Origin: Nannocystis pusilla
Lineage (GTDB): Bacteria; Myxococcota_A; Polyangia; Nannocystales; Nannocystaceae
Length of the DNA: 64,000 bases
NCBI RefSeq assembly: GCF_026626665.1
Contig: NZ_JAPNKE010000002.1
Coordinates: 290,501-354,500 of the forward strand
Reading direction: 5' to 3'
In this document: piece by piece, positions 30,888 through 43,606 of the stretch
Layout: every line of letters begins with the position of its first letter
Numbering within the stretch: position 1 is the stretch's first letter
Position numbers and translations under genes: made by a program
Notes under the pieces: generated by a model
What the model was told of the DNA's origin: nothing
The model's database searches: none
Seen by the model: only the letters and a program-made list of their open reading frames with translations

Positions 30888-31543
30888 ATGACCTCCCCGC
30901 CGCAAGCCTCCGAGGGGCCGACCGACGCCAAGCTGCTCGAGGCGTGGCGGGGGGCGACGCCGTGGCGGGCGAGCAGCTGTTCGCTCGCCACTATCGGCTG
31001 CTCAAGCGGTACTTCCGCAACAAGGTCGGCCCGCAGCACATCGCCGACCTCATGCAGGAGACGTTCGTCGCCAGCGTCGCCAGCCGCGAGCGGGTGGCCG
31101 ACGCCAGCCGGTTCCGCGCGTACCTCCTGCGCATCGCCTATCACACGCTGTGCCGCCACTTCGGCCGGCACTCGCGCGCCACGCCCGCGGTCGACCTCGA
31201 CGAGGTGTCGGTCGAGCAGCTCGAGCCGGGCGCGGTGTCCGTCATCGCCCGCACGCAGGAGCAGCGGCTGCTGCTCGAGGCGCTGCGATCGATCCCGGTC
31301 AACTACCAGGTGGTGCTCGAGCTGCACTACTGGGAGGAGCTCAAGACCGACCGGATCGCCGAGGTGCTCGGGGTCCCGGCCGCCACCGTGCGCAGCCGAC
31401 TGCAGCGGGCCCGCGACGCGCTGCAAGCGGCGATGGACCGCCTGGCCCGCTCGCGCGAGGTGCTCGAGAGCACGCTGACGCGCCTCGAGGATTGGGCGGC
31501 CCGCTGCGGGCAGGAGCTCGGCGGGGCGGCCGACGCCGAGTGA
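30888..31543 (+). CDS. ECF-like RNA polymerase sigma factor, one frameshift
   Basis: About 218 residues. The sigma-2 region is seen as LFARHYRLLKRYFRNKVG, IADLMQETFVAS and FRAYLLRIAYHTLCRHF. The sigma-4 region is LRSIPVNYQVVLELHYWEEL, RIAEVLGVPAATVRSRLQRA. The frame shifts in the G run near 30949-30954, where adding one G gives a continuous E-A-W-R-G-G-D-A-V-A-G-E-Q. ATG at 30888 is used; the downstream frame alone begins at 30944 and would keep the sigma domains. Closeness to the kinase suggests a joint signalling unit; no anti-sigma gene was seen. Confidence 0.82.
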
Positions 31544-31987
31544 ACCCGGCTCCGGCGCAAGGCCGAGGCGCGCGCGGAGAGGCAGGGGCTCGACGGTGTC
31601 GGGGTCGAGACGAATGGCGGTCGCCTTCGCCGAAGCGCCGCGCGGCGAGGCCCGCGCTCATGACATTGGCGCCGGCGATCGCGACCCTGACGAAGTCACG
31701 CGCCGGCCCTCGGCAGGAGCTTCGGCGAATGCCCGCAGTCCATCCGCGCGGCCGAGATGCGCGTCATGGCGGAGCGCGGCGGCGATCGACGAATGCACGA
31801 AATCCACGATGATGCGTGGAGCGCGGACGAATGCACCGACGCCGCGAATGCGAGGAGCGCCGATTCTCGGCGAGCGCATGGAGAGCGCAGCGCGCGAGGC
31901 GGGCTGAGCATGTAGCGAGCGGGCGCCGGCGCGCGGCCTTCGCGGGCGCTCTTGACCCCGATCCGCCGCCGATGTTACCTGCGCCGC
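31544..31987. other. Non-coding stretch
   Basis: 444 bases between the sigma factor and patatin genes with no supportable gene. Frames are short or Arg-rich. Confidence 0.45.
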
Positions 31988-32835
31988 ATGAGCGAGATGT
32001 CGGTCGTCTTCGCCGGCGGCGGCTGCCGGACCTTCTGGGCGCTCGGGGCCTACACGGGGCTCGCCGGGCTGGCCAGGACGGTCGAGGTCGCGGGCGTGTC
32101 CGCCGGGGCGGCGATGGGGCTGGCGGCGGCCCTGGGCCTCGAAGAAGCGCTCGTCGCGGCCTTCTGCGCCCGCACTGCAGTCAACCCGCGCAACCTCTAC
32201 CCCGAGCGGCTGTTCCTCGGGCGCCCGGTGTTTCCGCAGGAGGCGATGTACCGGGCGACGATGCGCGAGCTGCTCGGCGACGCGAGCCTGCGGCGCCTCG
32301 CCGACGCGCCGCGCGTCCGGATCCTCCAGGCCTGCGTCAAGCCGGGGTGGCTCGTCGCGCCGACGGTGGCGAGCGCCTGGTGGGCCTACGCGGCGCGGCG
32401 CCGCCGCGGGCTGCTGCACGGCCCGGAGGTGCCCCACCGCGGCGTCGCGGCCGAGGTCGACACGGCCCAGGACGCGACCAGCGTCGACGACCTGGCCGAG
32501 CGAGTGCTGCGCTCGTCGGCGAGCCCGCCGGTGACGCCGATCCTGCGCGCCCCGGGTCGCATGTACTTCGACGGCTGCCTGGTCGACGCGGCCCCCGTGC
32601 GAGCCCTCGGCGCCGAGGCGCGGGCCGGCGCGGTGCTGGTGCTGCTGAACCGCCCGCACCCCCGCAGGCCGCGACCGGCAACGTCCGCTACCTCGCGCCC
32701 TCGGAGCCGGTGCCGATCCACAAGTGGGACTACACGAACCCGGCGCGGGTCCGCCAGGCGTTCGACATGGGCCGCCGCGAGGGCGAGGCGGCCCGCGGCG
32801 CGGTCGAGCGGTTCCTCGCCGAACGCCGGGCGTGA
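31988..32835 (+). CDS. Patatin-like phospholipase, one frameshift
   Basis: About 282 residues. The oxyanion Gly stretch is GGGCR (residues 10-14), the nucleophile elbow GVSAGA has Ser38, and the catalytic Asp is in YFDGCLVDAAPV near 195. This is the Ser-Asp dyad of patatin-type lipid acyl hydrolases. No signal peptide. The frame shifts in the C run 32659-32663; one added C gives P-H-P-P-Q-A-A-T-G-N-V-R-Y. Likely a membrane-lipid hydrolase. Confidence 0.85.
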
Positions 32836-33003
32836 GCGGGCTCGAAGGCGCCACCGCGCGGCCGGCGAGCGCGGAGAATCACCAGAGCTGTCCCGAAGGC
32901 CAGCTCGAGCGGTAGCGAGCCCGGGCCCCGGCGCGCCTACGTGCGCGCGCCCGCAAACGCCGACCTCTCCCCCGCGTCTGCGTTCGGCGTACCGTCGCGG
33001 GTC

Positions 33004-34994
33004 ATGGCCCGCACCGTCGTTTATCGCACCGTACCGCTCCTCCTCGCCGCCGCCTGCGCCACCCCGACGGCCCAGACCACCGACGCCACGACCGACGCCA
33101 CGTCCACCGGGACGACCGACGGCAGCGAGACGACGGTCCCCGGCACGACGACCGCGCCGACGACGAGCACGACCGACGCGCCGACGACGAGCACGACCGC
33201 CGCGCCGACCACCGAGACCACGATCGCGCCGACCACCGAGACCACCGAGGGCACCGCGACCACCGAGGGCACCGCGACCACCGAGGCGACGTCCACCACC
33301 ACCGAGGGCACCGCGACCACGCAGGAGCCCGACACGACCACCAGCGGCACCACCGGCGAGGCCGACCCGTACCTCGAGGCCGAGCCGCTGTTCGCCTTCG
33401 GCGCCATGGCCGAGTTCGACATCACCCTGTCCGACGAGGCCATCGCCGACCTCGACGAGGACGGCAAGAAGTACACGAAGGGCGACCTCGTCGCGAAGAT
33501 CGACGGCCAGACCTACGAGCTGCCGGAGATCGGCGTGCGCCTCAAGGGCAACTACGGCTCGTACCGCACCCTCGATCAGAAGGCCGCCTTCCTCCTCAAC
33601 TTCGACCGCTACGTCGACGACCAGCTGCTCCTGGGCCTCGAGAAGCTGGCCGTCAACAACATGGTCCAGGACTGCAGCATGCAGCGCGAGATCCTCGGCT
33701 ACTCGCTGTTCCGCGACGTCGGCATCCCCGCGCCGCGCGCCGGCCACGTGGTCGTGCGCGTCAACGGCGAGCCCTACGGCCTCTACACCGCGGTCGAGTC
33801 GGTCGACAACGAGCCCTACCTCGACCACTGGTACGGCAGCGACAAGGGCAGCATCTACGAGGGCGCCTACGGCAGCGACATCCGCAACGAGCTGGTGCCC
33901 TCGTTCGACCAGGACAACGGCGACGACGTCGGCTTCGCGGACCTCTACGAATTCGCCGCCGCGCTCGATACGATGCTCGATCCGGCGACCTTCACCAGCG
34001 ACGTCGCCGCGGTCCTCGACCTGGGGCGCTACCTCGACTTCGCGGCCACCGAGATCTACCTCGGCCACTGGGACGGCTACGCGTGGACTCGCAACAATTA
34101 TTACGTGCACCGCCTGCAGGAGGACGGCGCGCTGTGGACGTTCATGCCGTGGGGCATCGACCAGATCTTGCGCGACCACCTCGATCCGTTCGGCGGGGGC
34201 GGGCGGCTGGAGCAGATGTGCGCGGCGTCGCTGCCGTGCCGGGAGCTGCTGGCCGACAGCTTCGACCACGTGCTGATGCGCGTCGAGGCGCTCGACCTCG
34301 CCGGCGCCGCCGCCGAGCTCGGCGCGAGCATCGCCCCGGCGGTCGCCGCCGACCCGCGCAAGGAGTGCAGCAACGGCGACAACACCAACGAGATCGCCGG
34401 CAACGTCGCGTTCTTCATGCAGCGCGCCGCGACCGTCCAGGCCGGGCTCGCCTGCACCGTGCCGAGCGACGTCGACCTCGACGGCGACGGCTTCTCGGCC
34501 TGCATCGACGATTGCGACGACAACGACCCCGCCGTGAACCCTGGCGCGCAGGAGGCGTGCGACCTCGACGACGACAATTGCAACGGGGTGTGGGACGACG
34601 ATCCGCAGTGCCCCCATTGCGTGGAGAAGGACCTCCGGGCCCCGGCACCGCGCAGCTCTGCTTCGTCGCGTTGCCGTTCGCCGAGGCCGAGGCCGACTGC
34701 GTGGCCCAGGGCGGCCACCTGCTGTCGATCCCGAGCCAGGAGGTCCAGGACTGGGTCGTCGCCGAGGCGTTCGCGATCGCCGACAACGACTGGTGGATCG
34801 GCCTCAACGACGTCGACGCCGAGGACGACTTCGTGTGGACCGACGGCACGCCGCTCGACTTCACGGCGTGGAACGAGGGCGAGCCCAACAACAGCGGCGA
34901 GGAGGACTGCGTCAACGTGCCGGCGTGGGCCGGCGGGCTGTGGAACGACCTGGCCTGCGACGCGGCGCGGCCCTACATCTGCAAGATCCCGTGA
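33004..34994 (+). CDS. Lipoprotein with CotH, MopE-type metal-binding and C-type lectin domains, one frameshift
   Basis: About 663 residues. A signal peptide ending LLLAAAC suggests a lipid anchor, though Ala at -3 is unusual. A Thr-rich linker of about 100 residues follows. The CotH-type kinase fold (about 130-480) has VRLKGNYGSYR, LEKLAVNNMVQD, YGLYTAVESVDN and TFMPWGIDQILRD. A Cys/Asp-rich MopE repeat (DVDLDGDGFSACIDDCDDND) comes next, then a C-type lectin fold (about 545-663) with WWIGLND, WNEGEPNNSGEEDCV and a final CKIP. The frame shifts near 34637; one added C joins the lectin. A surface protein that may bind sugars and phosphorylate protein or glycan targets. Confidence 0.83.
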
Positions 34995-35045
34995 CGCGCG
35001 GCGACCGGGCCGGCGTCGCGCCGTGCGACGCCGGCTCGCTCGGCC

Positions 35046-37690
<2,645 letters not shown>

Positions 37691-37715
37691 GGCCGAGGAC
37701 TCTGCGGCATGCTAC

Positions 37716-37734
37716 GGGGCTTGCTGCAAGCCCC
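37716..37734. promoter_or_regulatory. Rifamycin-associated-element-like palindrome
   Basis: GGGGCTTGC-T-GCAAGCCCC is a perfect 19-bp palindrome that starts 25 bases upstream of the rph ATG. It closely resembles, from memory, the rifamycin-associated element (RAE) found before rph and other rifamycin-responsive genes in Actinobacteria. On the minus strand a TATATC-type -10 lies just upstream, which would put the palindrome at the transcription start. On the plus strand TTGCTG (37721-37726) and TATAAC (37744-37749) are 17 bases apart, a good sigma-70-like pair pointing away from rph. Which promoter is real cannot be decided by eye. Confidence 0.75.
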
Positions 37735-37753
37735 CGTGTCTGATATAACCTGG

Positions 37754-37785
37754 ACATGGAGAGAGACGAGAGTCGCTCTCCATGT
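37754..37785. repeat. ACATGGAGAG hairpin
   Basis: A perfect 10-bp stem, ACATGGAGAG (37754-37763) and CTCTCCATGT (37776-37785), with a 12-base loop. It lies between the adenylate cyclase region and rph. No T run follows on the minus strand; a short T-rich stretch follows on the plus strand. It may insulate rph from upstream transcription. Confidence 0.65.
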
Positions 37786-37863
37786 TTCGTTTCGTGGGTG
37801 CCGTCGTCAAATGCAGACGTGCGCCTCATTCGGGCTCAGTCCTGGGCGACGGAGACCTCGATG

Positions 37864-37960
37864 CCAGCCCGTCCCACAGCGCCCGGTCCCTGCCGGCGCG
37901 GCAGTCGACGACGAGCGGCGTGCCGGGCTTGAGCCGCTGGGTCACCTCGCGCAGCAGCAT
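37864..37960 (-). pseudogene. Fragment of a SAM methyltransferase gene
   Basis: A stretch of about 32 codons reads LLREVTQRLKPGTPLVVDC followed by RAGRDRALWDGL. It closely matches the middle of the methyltransferase at 39528-40255 (LLREVTRRLKPGAPLVVGC). The DNA similarity is evident over about 100 bases and ends abruptly at both sides. It sits directly after the adenylate cyclase stop codon, so the cyclase is bracketed by a partial and a full methyltransferase copy. Confidence 0.75.
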
Positions 37961-37965
37961 GCCCG

Positions 37966-39214
37966 TCAAGCTCGGCCGTCGCGGGCACCGAGGACGTGCC
38001 ACACGTGCATTTCGCCTGTGCCCTTGACGTTGACGACGCCGCCGGACGTGCACGCGAAATCGTCCTTGATCAGCGCATGAGTCGTATCCGTGATCTGAAC
38101 GACCCCACCGCTGCCCTGCGACTCCATCCGGCTAGCGACATTCACGGTGTGGCCCCACAGGTCGTAGATGAATTTCTTGCGACCGATCACACCGGCAGTC
38201 ACCGGTCCAGAGTTGATCCCTATTCGTAGCGCGAGGCGCTGTCCTTCGAACCGGTACTCCCTCATGTACGCCTGCATCGCCAGCGCGAGCCGTGTCAGCA
38301 CGAGGGCATGGTCGTCGCAGGGTCTGGGGACCCCGGAGGCCGCCATGTAGCAGTCGCCGATGGTCTTGATCTTTTCCACGCCGAGCCGCTCAGCTATCCG
38401 GTCGAACTCGGAGAACAGCTCGTTCAAGAGCTCGACGACTGCGCCCGGCGAGAGCCTCGCCGCGAGCGGCGTGAACCCGACTATGTCTGCAAACAGGATG
38501 CTGGCGCCAGCGAGGTGCTCCGCGATGGTTCGCTCGGACTCTTTGAGCGTGTCCGCGATCTCTCGCGGCAAGACGTTGAGGAGCAGGCGCTCCGACTTGG
38601 CCTTCTCGGCCTCCAACTTTCTCTGCGGCGAGATTGAGGCGCTGGAAATAGACGAACGAGAACGTGAAGATCACGCAGCTCACCGCCGCGTTGATCGTGA
38701 CGGAGAGCGAACCCCGGAGCGGATCGGCGTCCAAACCCGAAAAATTCGGTATGATCGGCATCATCGCGTCCATCCCGACGAGGCAGACGGCGACCCACCC
38801 GATACCGGCGCTCATCTTCCGCGGCTCCTCGATGCCGAACACGAGGAGGGGCCCAGCGATAACCGACAGCAACGCGAACTTGAAGCTGAGGACCGGAGTG
38901 TCGCTGATGATGCCCGCCGCTGCGACGATGAAGACCGGCGGAAGAACCGTCAGCATGCTGCGCGAGAGGTCGTAACGACGCGCGCGGTTGAGCAAGGGGA
39001 GCGAGGCATAGGCGAGGGCCGCCGCGAACAACACGAGGACCATGCGAATGTCGGCGCCGAGGACTCCCCAGAACAGCGAGTTCCCCGTGAATACCAGGAC
39101 GCCCGCGGTGAAGCCGAGCGTGTTCGTCAGCTCGATTTTTCGCCGCAGATGTTCGTCCAGGCCGGAGTCGACGCCGGCTCGGGAGATGCTGCGCCAGAGG
39201 TGGACCCACGCCAT
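37966..39214 (-). CDS. Membrane-bound class III adenylate cyclase, one frameshift
   Basis: About 415 residues. The N-terminal half has about six membrane helices (for example MVLVLFAAALAYASLPLL and VSCVIFTFSFVYF). The catalytic half has metal-binding LFADIVGFT, KTIGDCYM, GINSGPVTAGVIG and YDLWGHTVNVASRM. The Lys before TIGD and the Asp in YDLWG are the residues typical of ATP rather than GTP use. Between the halves is the usual signalling helix and LLLNVLP motif. The frame shifts near 38619, where removing one G (or adding two bases) gives A-A-E-K-L-E-A-E-K. The start used is ATG 39214. The product, cAMP, would act as a second messenger. Confidence 0.86.
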
Positions 39215-39527
39215 CCTACGCAGAACGTACCATGACGAGCGCGCGTCGGCCCAAGCGTCGTCGATCCACCGACGCGCGCTCCGCCGCGCGCACAGGGTCG
39301 GCCGCCGAGGCCTCGCTAGGCAGGGCCGTCGCCGCGAGGAGACCGCTTCCGATCCCGTCGGCGTCACTCCCCAGTCGCCTTCATGGGCGCGAGTCTGGGC
39401 TTCGTTCGGCCGCAGGTAGCGAAGGCGAGGCGGGGCGACTGACGGCGGTTGACCTGGCTTTCGAGACAGCCTGACGATGCGGCGGATCCAGGCAGCGGGG
39501 CGCGCCCGCGACGATGGCGGCCGAGGC
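39215..39527. other. Non-coding stretch
   Basis: 313 bases between the cyclase start and the methyltransferase stop. No gene was found. Both flanking genes read leftward, so the cyclase promoter should be here. Confidence 0.45.
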
Positions 39528-40255
39528 TCAGCCCGCGGCGCCGGGTTCCCAGCGCACGAGGAACACCTTGAATTGCAGCGAGACGAAGATCGGCCGCGGC
39601 GTCATCAGCCCTGTCTGCGCGAACAGCTCGAACAGCGCAGCATCGGACTCGATGAATCGCATCGTCCTCAGGCCTTGACGCCGATGTTCCAGCTCCTCCT
39701 GCGGGATGCCGTGGGTACGCCACCGCCGCAGCTCCACGTCCCATAGTGCAGGGTCCATGCCGACGCGGCAGCCCACGACGAGCGGCGCGCCGGGCTTGAG
39801 CCGCCGGGTCACCTCGCGCAGCAGCCCCAGGCGCTCCGTCTCCGGCACATGATGCAGCACCCCCAGCATCTGCGCGCCGTCGAATGGGGGTCCAGGAGGC
39901 AGGCTGTGCAGTTCGCCGACGTGCAGGTGCGTCCGCGACAGCAGACCTTCGGTTGCCAGGCGCTGCCGGGCGACCGCGAGCATCGCGTCGGACGGATCGA
40001 CGCCCGTGAAGCGCCAGCCCGGGACGTCGAACTGGCCATAGGCACCAGCTCCGCGCCCGTGCCCAGGCCGACGAACAGCAGGGACGCCGCCTCCTGACCG
40101 TCGAGCTGGCTGGTGAGCGCGCTGACGCCGAGCTCGTACATCGCGTGCACGCCAGCGAGCGCGACGGCGGCCTGGGTGTCGTAATGCGCAGCCCGGTCGG
40201 CGCCGAAGCCCGACACGGTCGAGTGAGCAGAAGCAGCGGAGTGGTCGTGGGTCAT
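39528..40255 (-). CDS. Class I SAM-dependent methyltransferase, one frameshift
   Basis: About 242 residues. The SAM-binding motif is LLFVGLGTGAELVP; later blocks are FDGAQMLGVLHHVPE and LKPGAPLVVGC. A strong GGAGGAG site precedes the ATG at 40255. The frame shifts near 40034, where one added T gives V-P-Y-G-Q-F-D-V-P-G. The N-terminus (GFGADRAAHYDTQAAVALAG) is typical of small-molecule methyltransferases. The substrate is unknown. A partial second copy lies at 37864-37960. Confidence 0.82.
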
Positions 40256-40523
40256 GATGCTCCTCCAGGCGCCCGCGCGAGGCGGACGGTGATGACCCGA
40301 GGATGCGCCCCGGCGCAGGCGGGCGACAGGGCGCAGATTGATGCCGGATCGGCCGAGATTTCGATCGCCCGGAGCCGTCTCGAAGCGCGAACCGGCGTCA
40401 TCGGCGTCCGCGCTCGTCGTGGGCCGAGGTGGATCCGCGAGCCGGCCTCGGGCGTGGGTGACGGGGACTTCGTGCATCACCCACGCGACGCGCCGAGCTC
40501 GTCATGCAGGATCGCGGCGCCGG

Positions 40524-41369
40524 ATGTCGCCGCAGCTCGTGATCATGATCGATTGGTCCGCGTCCTCGACGAGAGGCCCGGCGAAGGAATCGGCGGACCG
40601 CTGCTGGTTCGCATGGGGCCGCCGGGGACAGGCCGTGCGCCCGGCACCGGTGTACTGCAGGACCCGCGGCGACTGCATGGACCAGGTCGAGGCGCTGTTG
40701 CGCGAGCACCCCGGCGGGGCGCTGATCGGCTTCGACTTCCCGATCGGCTACCCGCGCGCCGAGGATGACCGGCCAGTGCTCCCCGAGGGCCGTGCGCTGG
40801 TCGAGACGATCGCGGCGCAGATCGTCGACCGGCCGGATGGGACCGGCAACCGTTTCGCCGTCGCCGCGGCGCTCAATCGGGAGATCCGCCAGCGCACCCG
40901 CCGTGCGCAGGGCCCGTTCTGGGGTGTACCGGCCGCGCAGGCCACCGCCGACGTGACCGTCAAAAAGCCGCGCGAGACCGGGGTCGCCGAGTACCGCCCG
41001 GTCGAGCGAATGCTGCGTGCCCGCAAGCGCAACATTCAATCCGCGTGGAAGCTCCTCGGCGCCGGCTCGGTCGGCTCGCAGGCGTTGCTCGGTCTGCCGG
41101 CCGTCGCCCGCGTGCTCCGCCTCGCCGGCCGGCGCGGCCGCCTGTGGCCATTCGAATCGGTCGACCGCGAGGATGCCCTGGTGGTCGCGGAGATCTGGCC
41201 GACGCTCGGCGATTTTCGCAGCAGTCGCTACGCCGGCGTGGCGATCAAGGACGCGCGGCAGGTGCTGGCGATGCGCGACGCCGTGCTGGACGAGCCCGAA
41301 CGCGTGCGCGCCGAGCTGCTCGCGCCGCCCGCCGAGCCGACCGGCTGGATCCTCGGCGTGCCGCGGTGA
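40524..41369 (+). CDS. Conserved protein, possibly RNase H-fold
   Basis: 281 residues. It begins MSPQLVIMIDWSASSTRG and has a second acidic motif, LIGFDFPIGYPRA, and a conserved middle block (GPFWGVPAAQATADVTV) and RLWPFES. The early IDWS and later FDFP acidic motifs suggest an RNase H-like fold as in DUF429, but I cannot assign a function. The ATG at 40524 is chosen because earlier sequence is Arg-rich and non-conserved. No operon partner is evident; the next gene is 302 bases away. Confidence 0.6.
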   Translation: MSPQLVIMIDWSASSTRGPAKESADRCWFAWGRRGQAVRPAPVYCRTRGDCMDQVEALLREHPGGALIGFDFPIGYPRAEDDRPVLPEGRALVETIAAQIVDRPDGTGNRFAVAAALNREIRQRTRRAQGPFWGVPAAQATADVTVKKPRETGVAEYRPVERMLRARKRNIQSAWKLLGAGSVGSQALLGLPAVARVLRLAGRRGRLWPFESVDREDALVVAEIWPTLGDFRSSRYAGVAIKDARQVLAMRDAVLDEPERVRAELLAPPAEPTGWILGVPR

Positions 41370-41671
41370 CGCGAGAGACGGGCGATGCCGACGCACCATT
41401 GTTCGCGGAGAGACGCTCCCTCGGCGGCGAGTGCCGCATCCGGGCCACTGCTGCCGAGCCCGGTCTCGATCCGCCCACTCCCGGCCTCGACACGATCTGC
41501 CTCCTGAGCTTCCGAATGGTCGACGGCCGCGCGGCGGCGGCACGTCTCTACCGCGAACCGGCGAACGGGGCCCGAGGCTCTGAACGCCGAATAGGCGAAC
41601 GACGCACGGGGACGGACTCGTCGCGTGAGCCGGAGCGATGCCGGCGGCGCGCGGCCGTGTTACGTTCGCGC
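41370..41671. other. Non-coding stretch
   Basis: 302 bases between two rightward genes with unrecognised products. No gene or clear structure was seen. Confidence 0.4.
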
Positions 41672-42919
41672 GTGTCGATCGACTTCACGCTCCTCTGCAC
41701 GCAGTCCCCCGAGCGTTTCCTGCGCAAGCGAACCGAGTGGCTCAAGTGGAGCGCCCGCGGCCGATCAGGCAGCTTCGGCGGCATGTCGCTGGAGTGGGCC
41801 GAGCTCGAGGACACCGATCCGCTGCCCGAACCCGAATGGGCGGAGCGGGTCGTCGCGGTGATCCGCGCCAACGGCCGGCTGAGCGACGACACGTACGACG
41901 ACTTCGACAGCTGGACGAGGGCGCTCGCCGACGCGACGCACGGCGCGGTGTATAGCCACCCGTCCGGCCGTTTCACGCACATCTGGGCCGACGCCGACCC
42001 GAAGCGCACGGCCTCACGCGCGCGCAAGCTGCTCGACGCCGGCGACTTCGCCGGGCTCGCCGCGTGGATCCGCGAGCTCGTGGCGGCGCAGCGGCGGGCG
42101 GTCAACGCCGCGGGGTCGCAGCTGCACCGGATCGGCGAGGTTGCGATTCCGGTGCTTGGGCGGCGAGTCGCCGCCGGGGACGCCGCCTCGGCGCCGGCGA
42201 TCGTCGCCCTCCACGACGTCCTGGGCGGCCGACCCGACCCCGGGCCGTTCGACGCGCTGGTGCTCGCCGCCGCGGCGCTGCCGGGGCTCGCGGGCGACAG
42301 GCCGATCCAGACGAAGGCGGCCGCGCTGGAGGAGCGGCGGCTGCGGGCCGAGGCCGCGGCAGCGCCGTTGCCCGCCGATCTCCCCGCGCTCCAGCGGCTC
42401 CTCGATGACGCGCTCGGCGGAGATCCAGCCGCCCTCGCGCGGCTCGATCGCTTCACCGGGTACGAGCTCGACGATTCGGATATTCGGCAGAAGCTGGTGA
42501 TCGCGCTGGCGAAGTCCGGCCGCGAGCTGCCCATCTCGCTGAGCTGCCGCCTCATCGAGCACATCTATCACGTGCCCGAGCTGCAGAGCCCTGCGAAGCG
42601 CAAGGCGTTCGCCGCCCGCGGTTCGCTGGCGCGTCAGATCGCCGAGCGTCTCGCCGAACGGGAGCGTCGCACGGAAGACGATCGCCGCGCGCGGACCCGG
42701 CAGATCGCCGAGCGCACGGTCGAGTACGACGCGCTCTACGGCCGCGATCGCAAGCGTCCGCGCCTGCCGGACGACCTCGTCGCGCTGATCCGCCGCGGCC
42801 AGCTGGACGCGGCGCTCGCCGCCTACCGCGAGCGCTTCCCGGCGCTCGCCGCTCAGGCCGCACAGGCGATCGAAGACGCTCGCGCCTACTTCGCGCCCGA
42901 CGCGGCGCCGCTGGAGTGA
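41672..42919 (+). CDS. Unrecognised soluble protein
   Basis: 415 residues beginning with GTG (read as MSIDFTLLCTQSPERF). It is Ala/Leu/Arg-rich and helical in the second half, with an Arg/Glu-rich stretch (RLAERERRTEDDRRARTRQ) that could be a coiled coil. The first 110 residues contain aromatic and acidic motifs (SLEWAELEDTDPLPEPEW, HIWADADPKR). No signal peptide, membrane helix or known domain. Confidence 0.6.
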   Translation: MSIDFTLLCTQSPERFLRKRTEWLKWSARGRSGSFGGMSLEWAELEDTDPLPEPEWAERVVAVIRANGRLSDDTYDDFDSWTRALADATHGAVYSHPSGRFTHIWADADPKRTASRARKLLDAGDFAGLAAWIRELVAAQRRAVNAAGSQLHRIGEVAIPVLGRRVAAGDAASAPAIVALHDVLGGRPDPGPFDALVLAAAALPGLAGDRPIQTKAAALEERRLRAEAAAAPLPADLPALQRLLDDALGGDPAALARLDRFTGYELDDSDIRQKLVIALAKSGRELPISLSCRLIEHIYHVPELQSPAKRKAFAARGSLARQIAERLAERERRTEDDRRARTRQIAERTVEYDALYGRDRKRPRLPDDLVALIRRGQLDAALAAYRERFPALAAQAAQAIEDARAYFAPDAAPLE

Positions 42920-43159
42920 CCCGGTTTGCGCTGCACCGAGGCTGACGGGATAAGATGTCCCAAGGGCCAGGACCGAGGGAGAGGTCGGCCTGACCCGAGC
43001 TCGGCTTTGGATACGTCGGGGAGACGCGACGGATGAGCTGTCGGGCCCGGCCGAGCGAGTGTGAAGAAATCGCCTGGCGCTCGGTGTCGAGGATCCTGTG
43101 AGCGCGCGGGAGCTTCCCGTCGTGCTCGTCGCGCTTGCCGGATCGCTCGGTCCGGCCGC

Positions 43160-43606
43160 TCACTTCGGGCAGGGCGGATCCGCCGGACACGAGTCGTTCT
43201 GCGGCTGGGGAAAGGTCTGTAGGCAGCGCGCGACATCGACGAAGGTGTTGGTCGCGGTGAAGTCGAGCGGATCGCCGACCCAGCCGCGCACCACACCGTC
43301 GCGGGCGCTGTGCTCGATGCGGCAGTCCGTGAGGAACGCCGAAGCCGGTGGCTGGCCATAGAACACCACCGCGCCGTTGTTGGAGAAGGTGTCGCCCGAC
43401 AGCGCGCAGTCGTAGCTGGAGATCCCCGAGTCGCCGCCGGCGTAGGCGATGGTGGTGAGCGCGGTGCCGTTCTGGGTGTAGCTCTGGCCGGCGCCGCAGT
43501 AGTCGGCGGTGATCATCTCGAGCGTCGCCTGCCGCTGCGCGACTGAGGCCGGGTTGCCCTGGCCGTCGAATTCGGATCGCGGCCCGACTTCGTCTCCGGA
43601 TGTGAG
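43160..43606 (-). pseudogene. C-terminal remnant of an ADYC-domain protein
   Basis: In-frame sequence from about 43606 reads RSEFDGQGNPASVAQRQATL, then TADYCGAGQSYTQNGTALT and a Cys-containing tail that ends at 43160. This matches the ADYC domain found in myxobacterial secreted proteins. An in-frame stop lies just upstream near 43607, and no signal peptide or N-terminal region is attached, so it looks like a truncated gene. The first ATG inside is at 43516. Confidence 0.6.

Noticed and set aside
32386..34617. A 743-codon minus-strand frame opposite patatin and CotH genes
   Set aside because: Antisense to two recognised genes; composition is typical of a GC shadow.
37782..38027. A short plus-strand frame downstream of the TTGCTG-TATAAC pair
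   Set aside because: It runs antisense to the methyltransferase fragment and shows no conserved sequence, so the pair may be a chance promoter or drive only a non-coding transcript.
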